Assembly (NCBI RefSeq): GCF_019168305.1
Contig: NZ_JAHTBI010000010.1
Location: 248,001-312,000 of the forward strand
Source of the DNA: Pseudomonas aegrilactucae
GTDB lineage: Bacteria; Pseudomonadota; Gammaproteobacteria; Pseudomonadales; Pseudomonadaceae
Reading direction: 5' to 3'
DNA: 64,000 nucleotides
Positions 52,076 through 62,712 of this stretch are shown here, in pieces (the first letter of the stretch is position 1; each line of letters begins with the position of its first letter). The notes beneath the pieces were generated by a model. The model did not search any database. It was given only the letters and a program-made list of their open reading frames with translations, and was not told the origin of the DNA. Made by a program: the position numbers and the translations under genes.

Positions 52076-53512
52076 CTACACGGCCGTCACCACGTGCTTG
52101 ACCTCCTGGAACGCACTCAGCCCCCACGGCCCCAGCTCACGGCCCAGGCTGCTCTGCTTGTACCCGCCCCACGCCGCCTGCGGGAAGATCACTTGCGGTG
52201 CGTTGATCCACACCAGCCCCGCCTGCAACTGGTCGGCCACCTGCTGCGCGACGGGCAGGTCGCTTGCCACCACACTCGCCACCAGTCCGAACTCGCTGTC
52301 ATTGGCCAACGCCACGGCCTCGGCTTCACTGCCCACGCGCTTCACGCACAGCACCGGGCCGAAGATTTCCTCACGCCACAGCGCACTGTCCAGCGGCACA
52401 TCGGCAAAGACGGTCGGTTCGATGAAGTAACCGCACGGCCGCTCCACTCGCCTGCCCCCGCACAACACGCTCGCGCCGGACTGCACACCCCGCTCGATGG
52501 CGCCCATCACCCGCAGGTACTGGGCCTGGTTGACCAGCGGCCCCATGTCGGTTTCGCCGGCAAACGGATCGCCCACCCGAATCGCCGCCACGCGCGCCAG
52601 CACGCCGTCGACAAAGGCGTCGTACAGCGCATCGGCCACCAGCACCCGGCTGGTCGCCGAGCACATCTGCCCGGCATTGAAAAAACCACCGCCACACGCC
52701 AGCTCGATCGCAAGCTGCAGGTCGGCAGACTCCAGCACCAGCAATGACGACTTGCCGCCCAGCTCCAGGCTCACGCCCTTGACCGTCTCGGCGGCGCGCT
52801 GCATCACCTGCACCCCCACCGCATTGCTGCCGGTGAACGAGACCTTGGCAATATGCGGGTCGCTCGCCAACGGCGCGCCCACCGCCAACCCCGTGCCGCA
52901 GACCAGGTTGAACACGCCTGCTGGCAGCCCGCTCTGGGCAATGATGTGCGCCAGTTCAAGTTCCGCCAGCGGCGTCACCTCCGACGGTTTGAGCACGGCG
53001 CAGCAACCGGCCGCCAGCGCCGGGGCAAGTTTCCAGGCGGTGGTCACCATGGGGAAATTCCACGGCACGATCAGCCCCACCACCCCGCACGGTTCGCGCC
53101 GTACGCGGGCGACGAAATCCTCGCTGGGCAACGCCAGCGCCTGGTCCTGCTGTGCATCCAGCGCCTGCGCAAGGCCTGCGTAGTAGTCGAAGGTCGCGAT
53201 CACATCATCGACATCGATGGCGGACTCGGCCAGCGGCTTGCCGTTGTTGCTCGACTGCAGCTCGATCAGGCGCTCGCGGCGCGCTTCAACCCCACGCGCA
53301 ATTGCACGCAGGTGCTCGGCACGCTGCGCCCCCGTGGTACGCGACCACTGCGCAAACGCTGCCTGCGCCGCCTGCGCCGCCCGCGCCACGGCTTCGCCGT
53401 CACCGCCGGCAACCTGGGCCAGCCGTTGTTCGGTACTCGGGTTGGTCACCGTCAGCACCTGCGTACCGTGCTGCCATACGCCATCGATGAAAATGCCCGG
53501 CAAGGTCAGCAT
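52076..53512 (-). CDS. Aldehyde dehydrogenase, NAD(P)-dependent
   Basis: Oxidises an aldehyde to its acid. The 478-aa product carries the ALDH signature with general base Glu250 (VSLELGGKSSLLVLE) and nucleophile Cys284 (FFNAGQMCSATSRV), plus cofactor motifs GLIVPWNFPM, KPSEVTPLAEL and SFTGSNAVG. It overlaps the upstream ThDP decarboxylase gene by 7 bp, so it likely takes the aldehyde that enzyme makes, such as 4-guanidinobutyraldehyde in an AruI-type pathway. The substrate is inferred from context only. Confidence 0.92.
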   Translation of the reverse strand: MLTLPGIFIDGVWQHGTQVLTVTNPSTEQRLAQVAGGDGEAVARAAQAAQAAFAQWSRTTGAQRAEHLRAIARGVEARRERLIELQSSNNGKPLAESAIDVDDVIATFDYYAGLAQALDAQQDQALALPSEDFVARVRREPCGVVGLIVPWNFPMVTTAWKLAPALAAGCCAVLKPSEVTPLAELELAHIIAQSGLPAGVFNLVCGTGLAVGAPLASDPHIAKVSFTGSNAVGVQVMQRAAETVKGVSLELGGKSSLLVLESADLQLAIELACGGGFFNAGQMCSATSRVLVADALYDAFVDGVLARVAAIRVGDPFAGETDMGPLVNQAQYLRVMGAIERGVQSGASVLCGGRRVERPCGYFIEPTVFADVPLDSALWREEIFGPVLCVKRVGSEAEAVALANDSEFGLVASVVASDLPVAQQVADQLQAGLVWINAPQVIFPQAAWGGYKQSSLGRELGPWGLSAFQEVKHVVTAV

Positions 53513-55146
53513 GGCTGCACCGCCTGCATCCAGATTGCCTGGTCGATTTCTATCAGGCTGGGGCCGTTACGGTCAGTTGCGGCGCGCAAGGCCGCACGCA
53601 ATTGCTCGACCCCGCCTACGGCCTCGGCGGCACAGCCCAGCGCCTTGGCCACGCCGATGAAATCCGGGGTATGGATGTCCACACCCACCGGCTCGATGGC
53701 GCGGTTGAGCATGTACTTCTTGATCTCCTCATAACCCTGGTTGTTCCACAGCAGCACGATCAGCGGCACCTGCGCCTCCACCGCACTGGCCAGTTCGGCC
53801 ACGGTGAACTGCAGGCCGCCATCGCCGATCAGGCACACCGCCGGCAAGCGTCGTTCGCGCTGCTCGGCACTGCCCAGCCACGCGCCCATGGCCGCCGGCA
53901 AGGCATAGCCCAGGGTGCCGTAGCCGGTCGAGGCATTGAACCAGCGACGCGGCTGGTCCAGGTCCAGGGTCAGGTTGCCGGTGTACACCGGTTGGGTCGA
54001 GTCGCCTACCAGTACCGCGTCGGGCAGGGTCTGCAGCACGGTTTGCAGGAACAGCGTCTGCGCACGCGTGGCCGCGTCCCACTCGCTGGCCAGGGCCTGG
54101 CGCAAACGGCTGGCCCGCGCCGCGCCCCACTCGCTGCCGCGCAGCGGTGCCGGCTGATCGGCCAAGGCCCGCAACAGGGCGTCGGCCGCCTGCTCGGCAT
54201 CGGCCACCAGCGCGACCTTGGGCGGGTAGTTACGTACACACTGGTCCGGGTCGATATCGACGCGCAACAGCGTGCCGGGGATCTCGAAGCCGCCCTTGAA
54301 GGTGACGTCGTAGTCGGTTTCGGCCAGTTCGGTGCCGATCGCCAGCACCACATCGGCCTCGCGCACCAGCTCACGGGTGGCCACCAGCGACTGGGTCGAA
54401 CCGATCAGCAACGGATGCTGCGACGCCAGCAGGCCCTTGGCATTGATGGTCAGCGCAACCGGCGCCTGGAGGTAGTCGGCCAGACGCGCCAAGGCGGCGC
54501 CCGCCTCGATGGCACCACCCCCGGCCAGGATCAGCGGGCGGCGCGCAGTGGCCAGCAATGCGGCCATCTTCGCCACCGGCGCCGGCGCGGCACCGGCGCG
54601 GGCGATGCGTACAGGCTCGCTGGCCAGCAGGTGGTCGGCGTCTTCGACCAGCACATCCAGCGGAATCTCGATATGCACCGGGCGCGGGCGCGCGCCGTCG
54701 AACACCGCAAAGGCACGGGCCAGTACAGCCGGCAGGTCATCGGCGCTCATCAGGGTGTGCGAGAACGCTGCCACCCCGCCCACCAGCGCGCTCTGGTTGG
54801 GCAGTTCGTGCAGCTTGCCGCGCCCGCCCCCCAGGGCGTTGCGCGACTGCACGCTGGAAATCACCAGCATCGGAATCGAATCGGCGTAGGCCTGGCCCAT
54901 GGCCGTGGTGATGTTGGTCATGCCGGGGCCGGTGATGATGAAGCACACGCCGGGCTTGCCGCGGGTACGGGCAAAGCCGTCAGCCATGAACCCGGCGCCT
55001 TGCTCGTGGCGCGGGGTGATGTGACGGATGCTCGAGCCGGCCAGGCCACGGTAGAGTTCGACCGTGTGCACGCCGGGGATGCCGAACACATGGTCTACAC
55101 CGTAGTCTTCGAGGAGTCTTACCAGTACTTCGCCGCAAGTGGCCAT
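53506..55146 (-). CDS. aruI: ThDP-dependent 2-oxo acid decarboxylase, AruI-like
   Basis: Belongs to the acetolactate synthase/benzoylformate decarboxylase family and resembles 5-guanidino-2-oxopentanoate decarboxylase (arginine transaminase pathway). The 546-aa product starts MATCGEVLVRLLEDYGVDHV at 55146; an upstream in-frame ATG at 55209 is unlikely. Cofactor-activating Glu48 is in TPRHEQGAGF. The ThDP/metal motif starts LIGDGGLQFTVAELASAVEA and ends in WNNQGYEE. The partner transaminase aruH is absent nearby, so the true 2-oxo acid could differ. A perfect palindrome lies 17 bp before the start and a LysR gene is divergent. Confidence 0.8.
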   Translation of the reverse strand: MATCGEVLVRLLEDYGVDHVFGIPGVHTVELYRGLAGSSIRHITPRHEQGAGFMADGFARTRGKPGVCFIITGPGMTNITTAMGQAYADSIPMLVISSVQSRNALGGGRGKLHELPNQSALVGGVAAFSHTLMSADDLPAVLARAFAVFDGARPRPVHIEIPLDVLVEDADHLLASEPVRIARAGAAPAPVAKMAALLATARRPLILAGGGAIEAGAALARLADYLQAPVALTINAKGLLASQHPLLIGSTQSLVATRELVREADVVLAIGTELAETDYDVTFKGGFEIPGTLLRVDIDPDQCVRNYPPKVALVADAEQAADALLRALADQPAPLRGSEWGAARASRLRQALASEWDAATRAQTLFLQTVLQTLPDAVLVGDSTQPVYTGNLTLDLDQPRRWFNASTGYGTLGYALPAAMGAWLGSAEQRERRLPAVCLIGDGGLQFTVAELASAVEAQVPLIVLLWNNQGYEEIKKYMLNRAIEPVGVDIHTPDFIGVAKALGCAAEAVGGVEQLRAALRAATDRNGPSLIEIDQAIWMQAVQPC

Positions 55147-55162
55147 GTTCTTCTGCCTGAGA

Positions 55163-55176
55163 TTGTTCCGGAACAA
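55163..55176. promoter_or_regulatory. Palindrome in the decarboxylase-LysR intergenic region
   Basis: TTGTTCC and GGAACAA form a perfect 14-bp palindrome fitting the LysR-type T-N11-A rule. Placed between the divergent genes, 17 bp from the decarboxylase ATG. A second dyad, AGCCATG (55230-55236) with CATGGCT (55246-55252), lies just before the LysR gene. Confidence 0.5.
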
Positions 55177-55259
55177 GGCACAATTGGACCCGCCACCGGC
55201 TACCGGCACAACGCAAATATCCTCATACTAGCCATGTCCTCAGCTCATGGCTTATTCCA

Positions 55260-56135
55260 ATGAAGCGCCTGCCGCCACTCCCCGCCCTGCACACGTTCCT
55301 GGTCACCGCGCACTGCTGCAACTTCACCCGCGCGGCGCAGCAACTGCACCTGACCCAGGGTGCGGTGAGCCGTCAGATTGCCGGGCTCGAGGAGCACCTG
55401 GGCTACCCCCTGTTCGTGCGCCAGGCCCGTGGCCTGAGCCTGACCCGCGAAGGCCAGGACTGGCTGCCACGGGTGCAGCAGGTGTTCGGCCTGATCGAGG
55501 AAGGTGTGCAGCAGGTGGGGGCACAGCGCGCCACCTTGCAGCTCAAGGCCCCCACCTGCGTGATGCGCTGGTTGCTGCCGCGGCTGATGGAATGGCAGGC
55601 GTTGCGCCCGGATGTGCCGGTGGAGCTGACTACCACGGTGCAGCATGGGGTGGAGTTTCGCCGTGAAGGCTTCGATGCAGCGGTGGTGTATGGCGCACAG
55701 CCCAACCATGGGTTGCAGGTGCTCAAGCTGTTCGATGAACAACTGACGCCGGTGTGTGCACCGCAGTTGCCGGTGCGCGAACTGGGTGATCTGCAACGGC
55801 ATATGCTGCTACACCCGGCGCGCGATGAGAAAGACTGGAGCACCTGGCTGGCAGCGGCGGGGGTCGAGATTCCCAGGCAGGGCCGGCGCCAGCATTTCGA
55901 GACACTGGACATGGCCATGTCGATGGCTTCGCAGGGGACGGGGGTGGCGATCGGGGATTGGGCGCTGATCGGCGATGACCTGGCCAGCGGGCGGCTGGTG
56001 ATGCCGTTCGAACTGCGGGTGAAGACCGGCAAGGGCTACTATCTTGTGCGACCGCCCAGGGCTGCGGCGCCAGGGTTGATGGCGTTGCTGGAGTGGTTGT
56101 GCGGGCAGGCGGGGGATGTCGATACCGCGCAATGA
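55260..56135 (+). CDS. LysR-family regulator (GcvA-like)
   Basis: A 291-aa regulator. The N-terminal winged helix is LPALHTFLVTAHCCNFTRAA, QQLHLTQGAVSRQIAGLEEH, and the effector domain fills the rest (CVMRWLLPRLMEWQALRPDV, the GcvA-like start). Divergent from the decarboxylase-dehydrogenase operon with a 113-bp shared region holding two dyads, so it probably controls that operon and itself. Confidence 0.9.
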   Translation: MKRLPPLPALHTFLVTAHCCNFTRAAQQLHLTQGAVSRQIAGLEEHLGYPLFVRQARGLSLTREGQDWLPRVQQVFGLIEEGVQQVGAQRATLQLKAPTCVMRWLLPRLMEWQALRPDVPVELTTTVQHGVEFRREGFDAAVVYGAQPNHGLQVLKLFDEQLTPVCAPQLPVRELGDLQRHMLLHPARDEKDWSTWLAAAGVEIPRQGRRQHFETLDMAMSMASQGTGVAIGDWALIGDDLASGRLVMPFELRVKTGKGYYLVRPPRAAAPGLMALLEWLCGQAGDVDTAQ

Positions 56136-56153
56136 CAGGCACCGCGTCGATGC

Positions 56154-56220
56154 CTTCGCTGGCAAGCCAGCTCCCACAAAGATCACCGCTGACCTTGTGG
56201 GAGCTGGCTTGCCAGCGAAG
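56154..56220. repeat. REP pair (BIME) between convergent genes
   Basis: A perfect 26-bp inverted repeat, arms 56154-56179 and 56195-56220, with the same core as the pair at 51987-52072. The two pairs lie at the two ends of the dehydrogenase-decarboxylase-LysR cassette. Confidence 0.92.
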
Positions 56221-56231
56221 CTTTGAAGCGC

Positions 56232-56846
56232 TCAGTAACCTACAGTGAACCGCTGCTTCGAATGCGCAGGTGTCTCTACCTCGTCCAGCAACGCAATCGC
56301 GTAGTCGGCAAAGGTGATCCAGCTCTTGCCATCGGCACCGATCAGCAAGTGGTCCTTGCCCAGCGTGTAGTGACCGGTACGCTCACCTTCGACGAACTCC
56401 GCCGAAGGCGAAAGGAACGTCCAGTCCAGCTCATGTTCCTGGCGCAGGGTGTCGAGAAACACGGCGCCGGCGCTGGCCTCTGACTTGTACGCTGCAGGGA
56501 AATCCGGGCTGTCGATCACGCGCTGCCCCGAAGGCAACAGCAAGGTGCCGGCGCCGCCGACGACCAACAGGCGCTTGACCCCGGCACGCTTGACCGGGCC
56601 GATGATCTGTGGCGGCGCCACCGTGGCGAAATGCGCCGCGCTGAGCACCACCTCATGCCCGCTCAGCACTTGGGCCAGGTCGTCGGCCCGGGTCACATCC
56701 AGTGCCACCGGGGTCACCCCTTCACGGCCCTGCAGGCGTGACGGATCACGTGCAATGGCGGTGACCTGATGCCCGCGACGCAGGGCTTCTTCCAGCAGTT
56801 GACTGCCAGCACGCCCTGTGGCGCCGATGATTGCGATCTTGCTCAT
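56232..56846 (-). CDS. NAD(P)-binding protein, NmrA/YwnB-like
   Basis: A 204-aa Rossmann-fold protein starting MSKIAIIGATGRAGSQLLEE at 56846 (GGAGG upstream). The GATGRAG loop and ALDVTRADDLAQVLSGHEVV are typical of short atypical reductases; LDWTFLSPSAEFVEGERTGH is the family's later block. The catalytic Tyr-Lys pair of classical SDRs is not evident, so it may be a redox sensor or an epimerase relative. It follows the metallo-beta-lactamase-fold gene by 30 bp on the same strand. Confidence 0.85.
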   Translation of the reverse strand: MSKIAIIGATGRAGSQLLEEALRRGHQVTAIARDPSRLQGREGVTPVALDVTRADDLAQVLSGHEVVLSAAHFATVAPPQIIGPVKRAGVKRLLVVGGAGTLLLPSGQRVIDSPDFPAAYKSEASAGAVFLDTLRQEHELDWTFLSPSAEFVEGERTGHYTLGKDHLLIGADGKSWITFADYAIALLDEVETPAHSKQRFTVGY

Positions 56847-56876
56847 GGAAAACCTCCGATCAGGATTGAACGACAC

Positions 56877-57761
56877 TTACCACTTCATTTCGCCCTTGGC
56901 GACCTTGGCGCCCAGCTCGAGCGAGCTGGTTTCGCCCAGGTCCGGGTAACGCTTGATCATTGCTGCGATCAACTCGGCCGAGTTCGCCGCCTTGGCCGTC
57001 TCGGCATCGAAGGTGCGGATGTAGTCGGCGGTGAATCGCACAGCGGCCAGCGAGCCCTTGCTCCGGCCCAGGTAATGCCCTGGCACCACGGTGCGCGGTG
57101 CCAGTTGCTCGATACGCGTCAAGGTCGCCAGCCAGTCCTGGTGCGACTGCACCGACTGGGTATCGGCCATCCACACGTGCAGGTTCTCGGCCACCACCAC
57201 GCCGCCGACCACCGCCTTGATCGACGGGATCCACACGAAACTGCGGTCCGGTTGCGGCCCGTCCAGGCCGATCACCTCAAGCGTCTGCCCTTCCAGGGTG
57301 AGCCGATTGCCTTGCAGCACGTCCGGCACGATCACCTGCTCAGGCTTGTCGGCGCCCATCCTGGGGCCCCAGTAGGCCAGCTTGGCGGCCATGGTCTGCT
57401 GGATGTGCGCCACGGTGGCCGCCGAGGCCAGCACCTTGGCCTGGGGATAGGCGCGGGTCAGGGTCTGCAGGCCGAAATAGTAGTCCGGGTCGCCATGGCT
57501 GATGTAGATGGTGGTGAGCTGCTTGCCGCTGGCACGCAGTTTTTCCAGCACCTGCTCGGCCTGCCCCTTGCCGAACTGCGCATCCACCAGGATCGCCTCG
57601 CGCTGACCGCTGACGATCACCGAACTCACCGGAAACAGCGCGGCTTCACCAGGGTTGTACACATCCAGCGTCAACGCGGGCTCGGCGGCGACCGCCTGGG
57701 TAATCGCGCCGAAGGCGGCACACGCCAGCACGAAGCGGCGCACGGAAAAAAGTCGAGACAT
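56877..57761 (-). CDS. Exported metallo-beta-lactamase-fold protein with altered zinc motif
   Basis: A 294-aa periplasmic protein starting MSRLFSVRRFVLACAAFGAI at 57761, cleaved near AVAAEP. The MBL fold shows in SVIVSGQREAILVDAQFGKG and TTIYISHGDPDYYFG. There the canonical HxHxDH is replaced: His89 and Asp93 remain, but positions 91 and 94 are Asp and Tyr. Later ligand-like residues are present (GGVVVAENLHVW, TVVPGHYLG). Either it binds metal differently or acts on a distinct substrate. An upstream open frame to 58691 is antisense to the LysR gene and not real. Confidence 0.85.
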   Translation of the reverse strand: MSRLFSVRRFVLACAAFGAITQAVAAEPALTLDVYNPGEAALFPVSSVIVSGQREAILVDAQFGKGQAEQVLEKLRASGKQLTTIYISHGDPDYYFGLQTLTRAYPQAKVLASAATVAHIQQTMAAKLAYWGPRMGADKPEQVIVPDVLQGNRLTLEGQTLEVIGLDGPQPDRSFVWIPSIKAVVGGVVVAENLHVWMADTQSVQSHQDWLATLTRIEQLAPRTVVPGHYLGRSKGSLAAVRFTADYIRTFDAETAKAANSAELIAAMIKRYPDLGETSSLELGAKVAKGEMKW

Positions 57762-57866
57762 CGGGTTGTACCTGTCTGGGTGATCGATGGACCCTAGCTT
57801 AGTTGCACGATCCATCACAAAAAATGCGATGCTTGGACATAGTTTGTTTCTGAAATCGAGCAGATC

Positions 57867-58775
57867 ATGGACCGTCTTACTGCAATGAAGGTGTTCGTCA
57901 GCGTCGTCGACCTGGGCAGCCAGTCGGCCGCCGCCGATCATCTGGACCTCTCGCGCCCGGTGGTGTCGCGCTACCTGGCAGCCCTGGAAGACTGGGTAGG
58001 GGCCCGCCTGATGCAGCGCACCACGCGCAAGTTGAGCCTGACCGCGGCGGGCCTCGAAACCCTGCCACGCTGCCGGCAGATGCTGGAGCTGACGGGCGAG
58101 ATGCAATCGGCGGTACGCGCACCGGATGACGCACCGCGTGGCGAACTGCGCATCAGCGTCAGTACCTCGTTCGGCCATGCGCAGTTGGTGGACGCGGTGG
58201 CCGACTACGTCAAGCGCTACCCGCTGGTGAAGATCGACCTGCAGATGCTGGACCGCACCGTCAACCTGGTCGATGAACGCATCGACCTGGCGATCCGCGT
58301 GAGCAACGACCTGGACCCCAACCTCATTGCACGCCGTCTGAGCGTATGCCGCTCGGTAATCTGCGCCTCGCCAGCCTACCTGCGTGCCCATCCCGTGCCG
58401 CAGCAGGTGCAGGAACTGAGCCGGCACAACTGCCTGACCCACTCCTACTTCGGCCACAGCCTGTGGCATTTTGAAGTGGCGGGTGAACAGGTCTCGGTGC
58501 CGGTACAGGGCAACATCAGCGCCAACGAGGCGCTCACGCTGGAACGCGCGACCCTGGCCGGTGTCGGCATTGCGATGTTGCCGACTTACCTGGTGGCCGA
58601 TGCCCTGCGCAGCGGCGCCCTGGTGCGTCTGCTGCCCGAAGCCAGGCCGCGCGAGCTGAACCTGAACGCGGTGTACACCTCGCGCAAGCACATGCCCGCG
58701 ACCCTGCGCAGCATGCTCGACTTTCTGGCAGCACGCTTTACCGATGCACCGCAGTGGGATCGCGACCTGCCCTGA
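57867..58775 (+). CDS. LysR-family regulator
   Basis: A 302-aa regulator with N-terminal winged helix (MKVFVSVVDLGSQSAAADHL, SRPVVSRYLAALEDWVGARL) and a substrate-binding-like effector domain (RISVSTSFGHAQLVDAVADY). Divergent from the MBL-fold gene with a 105-bp intergenic region, hence its likely controller. Effector unknown. Confidence 0.9.
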   Translation: MDRLTAMKVFVSVVDLGSQSAAADHLDLSRPVVSRYLAALEDWVGARLMQRTTRKLSLTAAGLETLPRCRQMLELTGEMQSAVRAPDDAPRGELRISVSTSFGHAQLVDAVADYVKRYPLVKIDLQMLDRTVNLVDERIDLAIRVSNDLDPNLIARRLSVCRSVICASPAYLRAHPVPQQVQELSRHNCLTHSYFGHSLWHFEVAGEQVSVPVQGNISANEALTLERATLAGVGIAMLPTYLVADALRSGALVRLLPEARPRELNLNAVYTSRKHMPATLRSMLDFLAARFTDAPQWDRDLP

Positions 58776-58827
58776 ACTGACCTATGCTTTGAAAGCACCT
58801 GTGTGCGGATTGCAGGAGGTTAGTACC

Positions 58828-58993
58828 ATGACCCTCACATCCAGAAAATGTGCCGCCGGGTTCGCCATCGCCGCTGTGCTCGGGCTGTACGGTACGGCGG
58901 CCTACCGGGTAGAACTGCTGCGTCAGCAGCCCCACGCAGCGAGCAGTTGCAGCCTGGCCCATTGCCTGCCGCATAGCGGTACGCTCAGCGCGG

Positions 58994-59001
<8 letters not shown>
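58828..59001 (+). CDS. Small single-span membrane protein
   Basis: A 57-aa protein starting MTLTSRKCAAGFAIAAVLGL with one hydrophobic segment and a Cys-containing tail (SSCSLAHCLPHSGTLSAVR). AGGAGG lies eight bases before the ATG, an excellent site for so short a gene. Its end overlaps the pobR stop by 8 bp tail to tail. Function unknown. Confidence 0.65.
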
Positions 59002-61201
<2,200 letters not shown>

Positions 61202-61253
61202 CTAGCTATCGAGTACACTGGGCGGCACTTGACTGACTGCCCAGAGCCGCCCC

Positions 61254-62711
61254 GTGACGCAACAGAACACTCCGCAACCTGCCCTGCGCAACGTGCTGGT
61301 CGCCCTGATGCTGGCCATCTTTCTCGGTGCGTTGGACCAGACCATCGTCGCGGTGTCGATGCCGGCGATCTCCGCGCAGTTCAATGATGTGGCGCTGCTG
61401 GCCTGGGTGATTTCCGGCTACATGGTGGCCATGACGGTGGCGGTGCCGATCTACGGCAAGCTGGGCGACCTGTATGGTCGGCGGCGCATGATCCTGACCG
61501 GCACCGGGCTGTTCACCCTGGCCTCGCTGTTCTGCGCACTGGCGCAGAACATGGAGCAACTGGTGCTGGCGCGGGTGCTGCAGGGTATCGGCGCCGGGGG
61601 CATGGTGTCGGTCAGCCAGGCGATCATCGGCGACTTCGTGCCACCGCGCGAGCGCGGCCGCTACCAGGGCTATTTCAGCAGCATGTACGCACTGGCCAGC
61701 GTCGCCGGCCCGGTGCTGGGCGGGTTGCTCACCGAGTACCTGTCATGGCGCTGGGTGTTCTGGCTGAACCTGCCGCTGGGGCTGACCGCCTGGTGGGTCA
61801 CCGAGCGCACCCTGCGCGGCCTGGCCACGCCACAGCGCAAGGCGCAGGTCGACTACCCCGGCGCGCTGCTGCTGATTCTGGGCCTCACTGCACTGCTATT
61901 GGGCATCACCCTGATCGGCCAGGGCCAGCCGCTCGGCTCCGGCCCGGTGGCCGGGTTGCTGCTGGCCGCCCTGCTGGGCCTTGGGGTGTTCGTGCTGCAG
62001 GAGCGCCGGGCGCCGGAGCCCTTGTTGCCGCTGCAACTGTTCGGCAACCGGGTGGCGGTGCTGTGCTGGTGCACGATCTTCTTTACCAGCTTCCAGGCCA
62101 TTTCACTGACCATGCTGATGCCGCTGCGCTTTCAGAGCATCACCGGGGCCGGCGCCGACAGCGCCGCATTGCACCTGCTGCCACTGGCCATGGGGCTGCC
62201 TGTCGGCGCTTACTGTGGCGGGCGCCTGACCAGCCGCACCGGACGCTACAAGCCGCAGATCCTGGGCGGGGCGCTGCTGATGCCGGTGGCGATCGTCGGC
62301 ATGGCGCTAAGCCCGATCGACGCCAGCTTGCTCAGTGGTGCGTTCATGCTGCTGACCGGTATTGCCTCGGGCCTGCAGTTCCCCACCTCGCTGGTGGCGA
62401 CCCAGAGCGCGGTCGCGCCGCGGGACATCGGCGTGGCCACCAGCACCACCAACCTGTTCCGCTCGCTGGGCGGCGCCATGGGTGTGGCCTGCATGTCGGC
62501 GCTGCTGCTGAGCCTGCTGCACGACAGCGGTTTCAGCCTGGCCGGCGAGGCGTTGATCGGCAGCTTCAAGGATGGCCAAGCGAGTGAAGCGGTGCAGGCA
62601 CAATTGCTGGAAACGTTCCGAAACCTGCTGCTGGGTAGCGCTGCGGTGTCACTGCTGGGCCTGTCGGCGGCACTGGCATTGCCCAACCGCGAACTGCGCG
62701 GCACATCCTGA
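61254..62711 (+). CDS. MFS drug exporter, DHA2 (14-segment) family
   Basis: A 485-aa inner-membrane antiporter of the EmrB/QacA type. It starts at a GTG (61254). Motifs: LDQTIVAVSMPAI in segment 1 (DHA2 motif D1), YGKLGDLYGRRRMILTGTGL loop 2-3, GIGAGGMVSVSQAIIGD and the antiporter motif C region ASVAGPVLGGLLTEYLSWRW. It begins 52 bp after pobA on the same strand and may export aromatic acids or drugs. One base separates its stop from the next, convergent gene. Confidence 0.9.
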   Translation: MTQQNTPQPALRNVLVALMLAIFLGALDQTIVAVSMPAISAQFNDVALLAWVISGYMVAMTVAVPIYGKLGDLYGRRRMILTGTGLFTLASLFCALAQNMEQLVLARVLQGIGAGGMVSVSQAIIGDFVPPRERGRYQGYFSSMYALASVAGPVLGGLLTEYLSWRWVFWLNLPLGLTAWWVTERTLRGLATPQRKAQVDYPGALLLILGLTALLLGITLIGQGQPLGSGPVAGLLLAALLGLGVFVLQERRAPEPLLPLQLFGNRVAVLCWCTIFFTSFQAISLTMLMPLRFQSITGAGADSAALHLLPLAMGLPVGAYCGGRLTSRTGRYKPQILGGALLMPVAIVGMALSPIDASLLSGAFMLLTGIASGLQFPTSLVATQSAVAPRDIGVATSTTNLFRSLGGAMGVACMSALLLSLLHDSGFSLAGEALIGSFKDGQASEAVQAQLLETFRNLLLGSAAVSLLGLSAALALPNRELRGTS

Positions 62712-62712
62712 C

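Noticed and set aside
55247..55666. Alternative 139-codon frame starting before the LysR gene
   Set aside because: Out of frame with the clear LysR helix-turn-helix and rich in Gly/Ala/Arg; a shadow.
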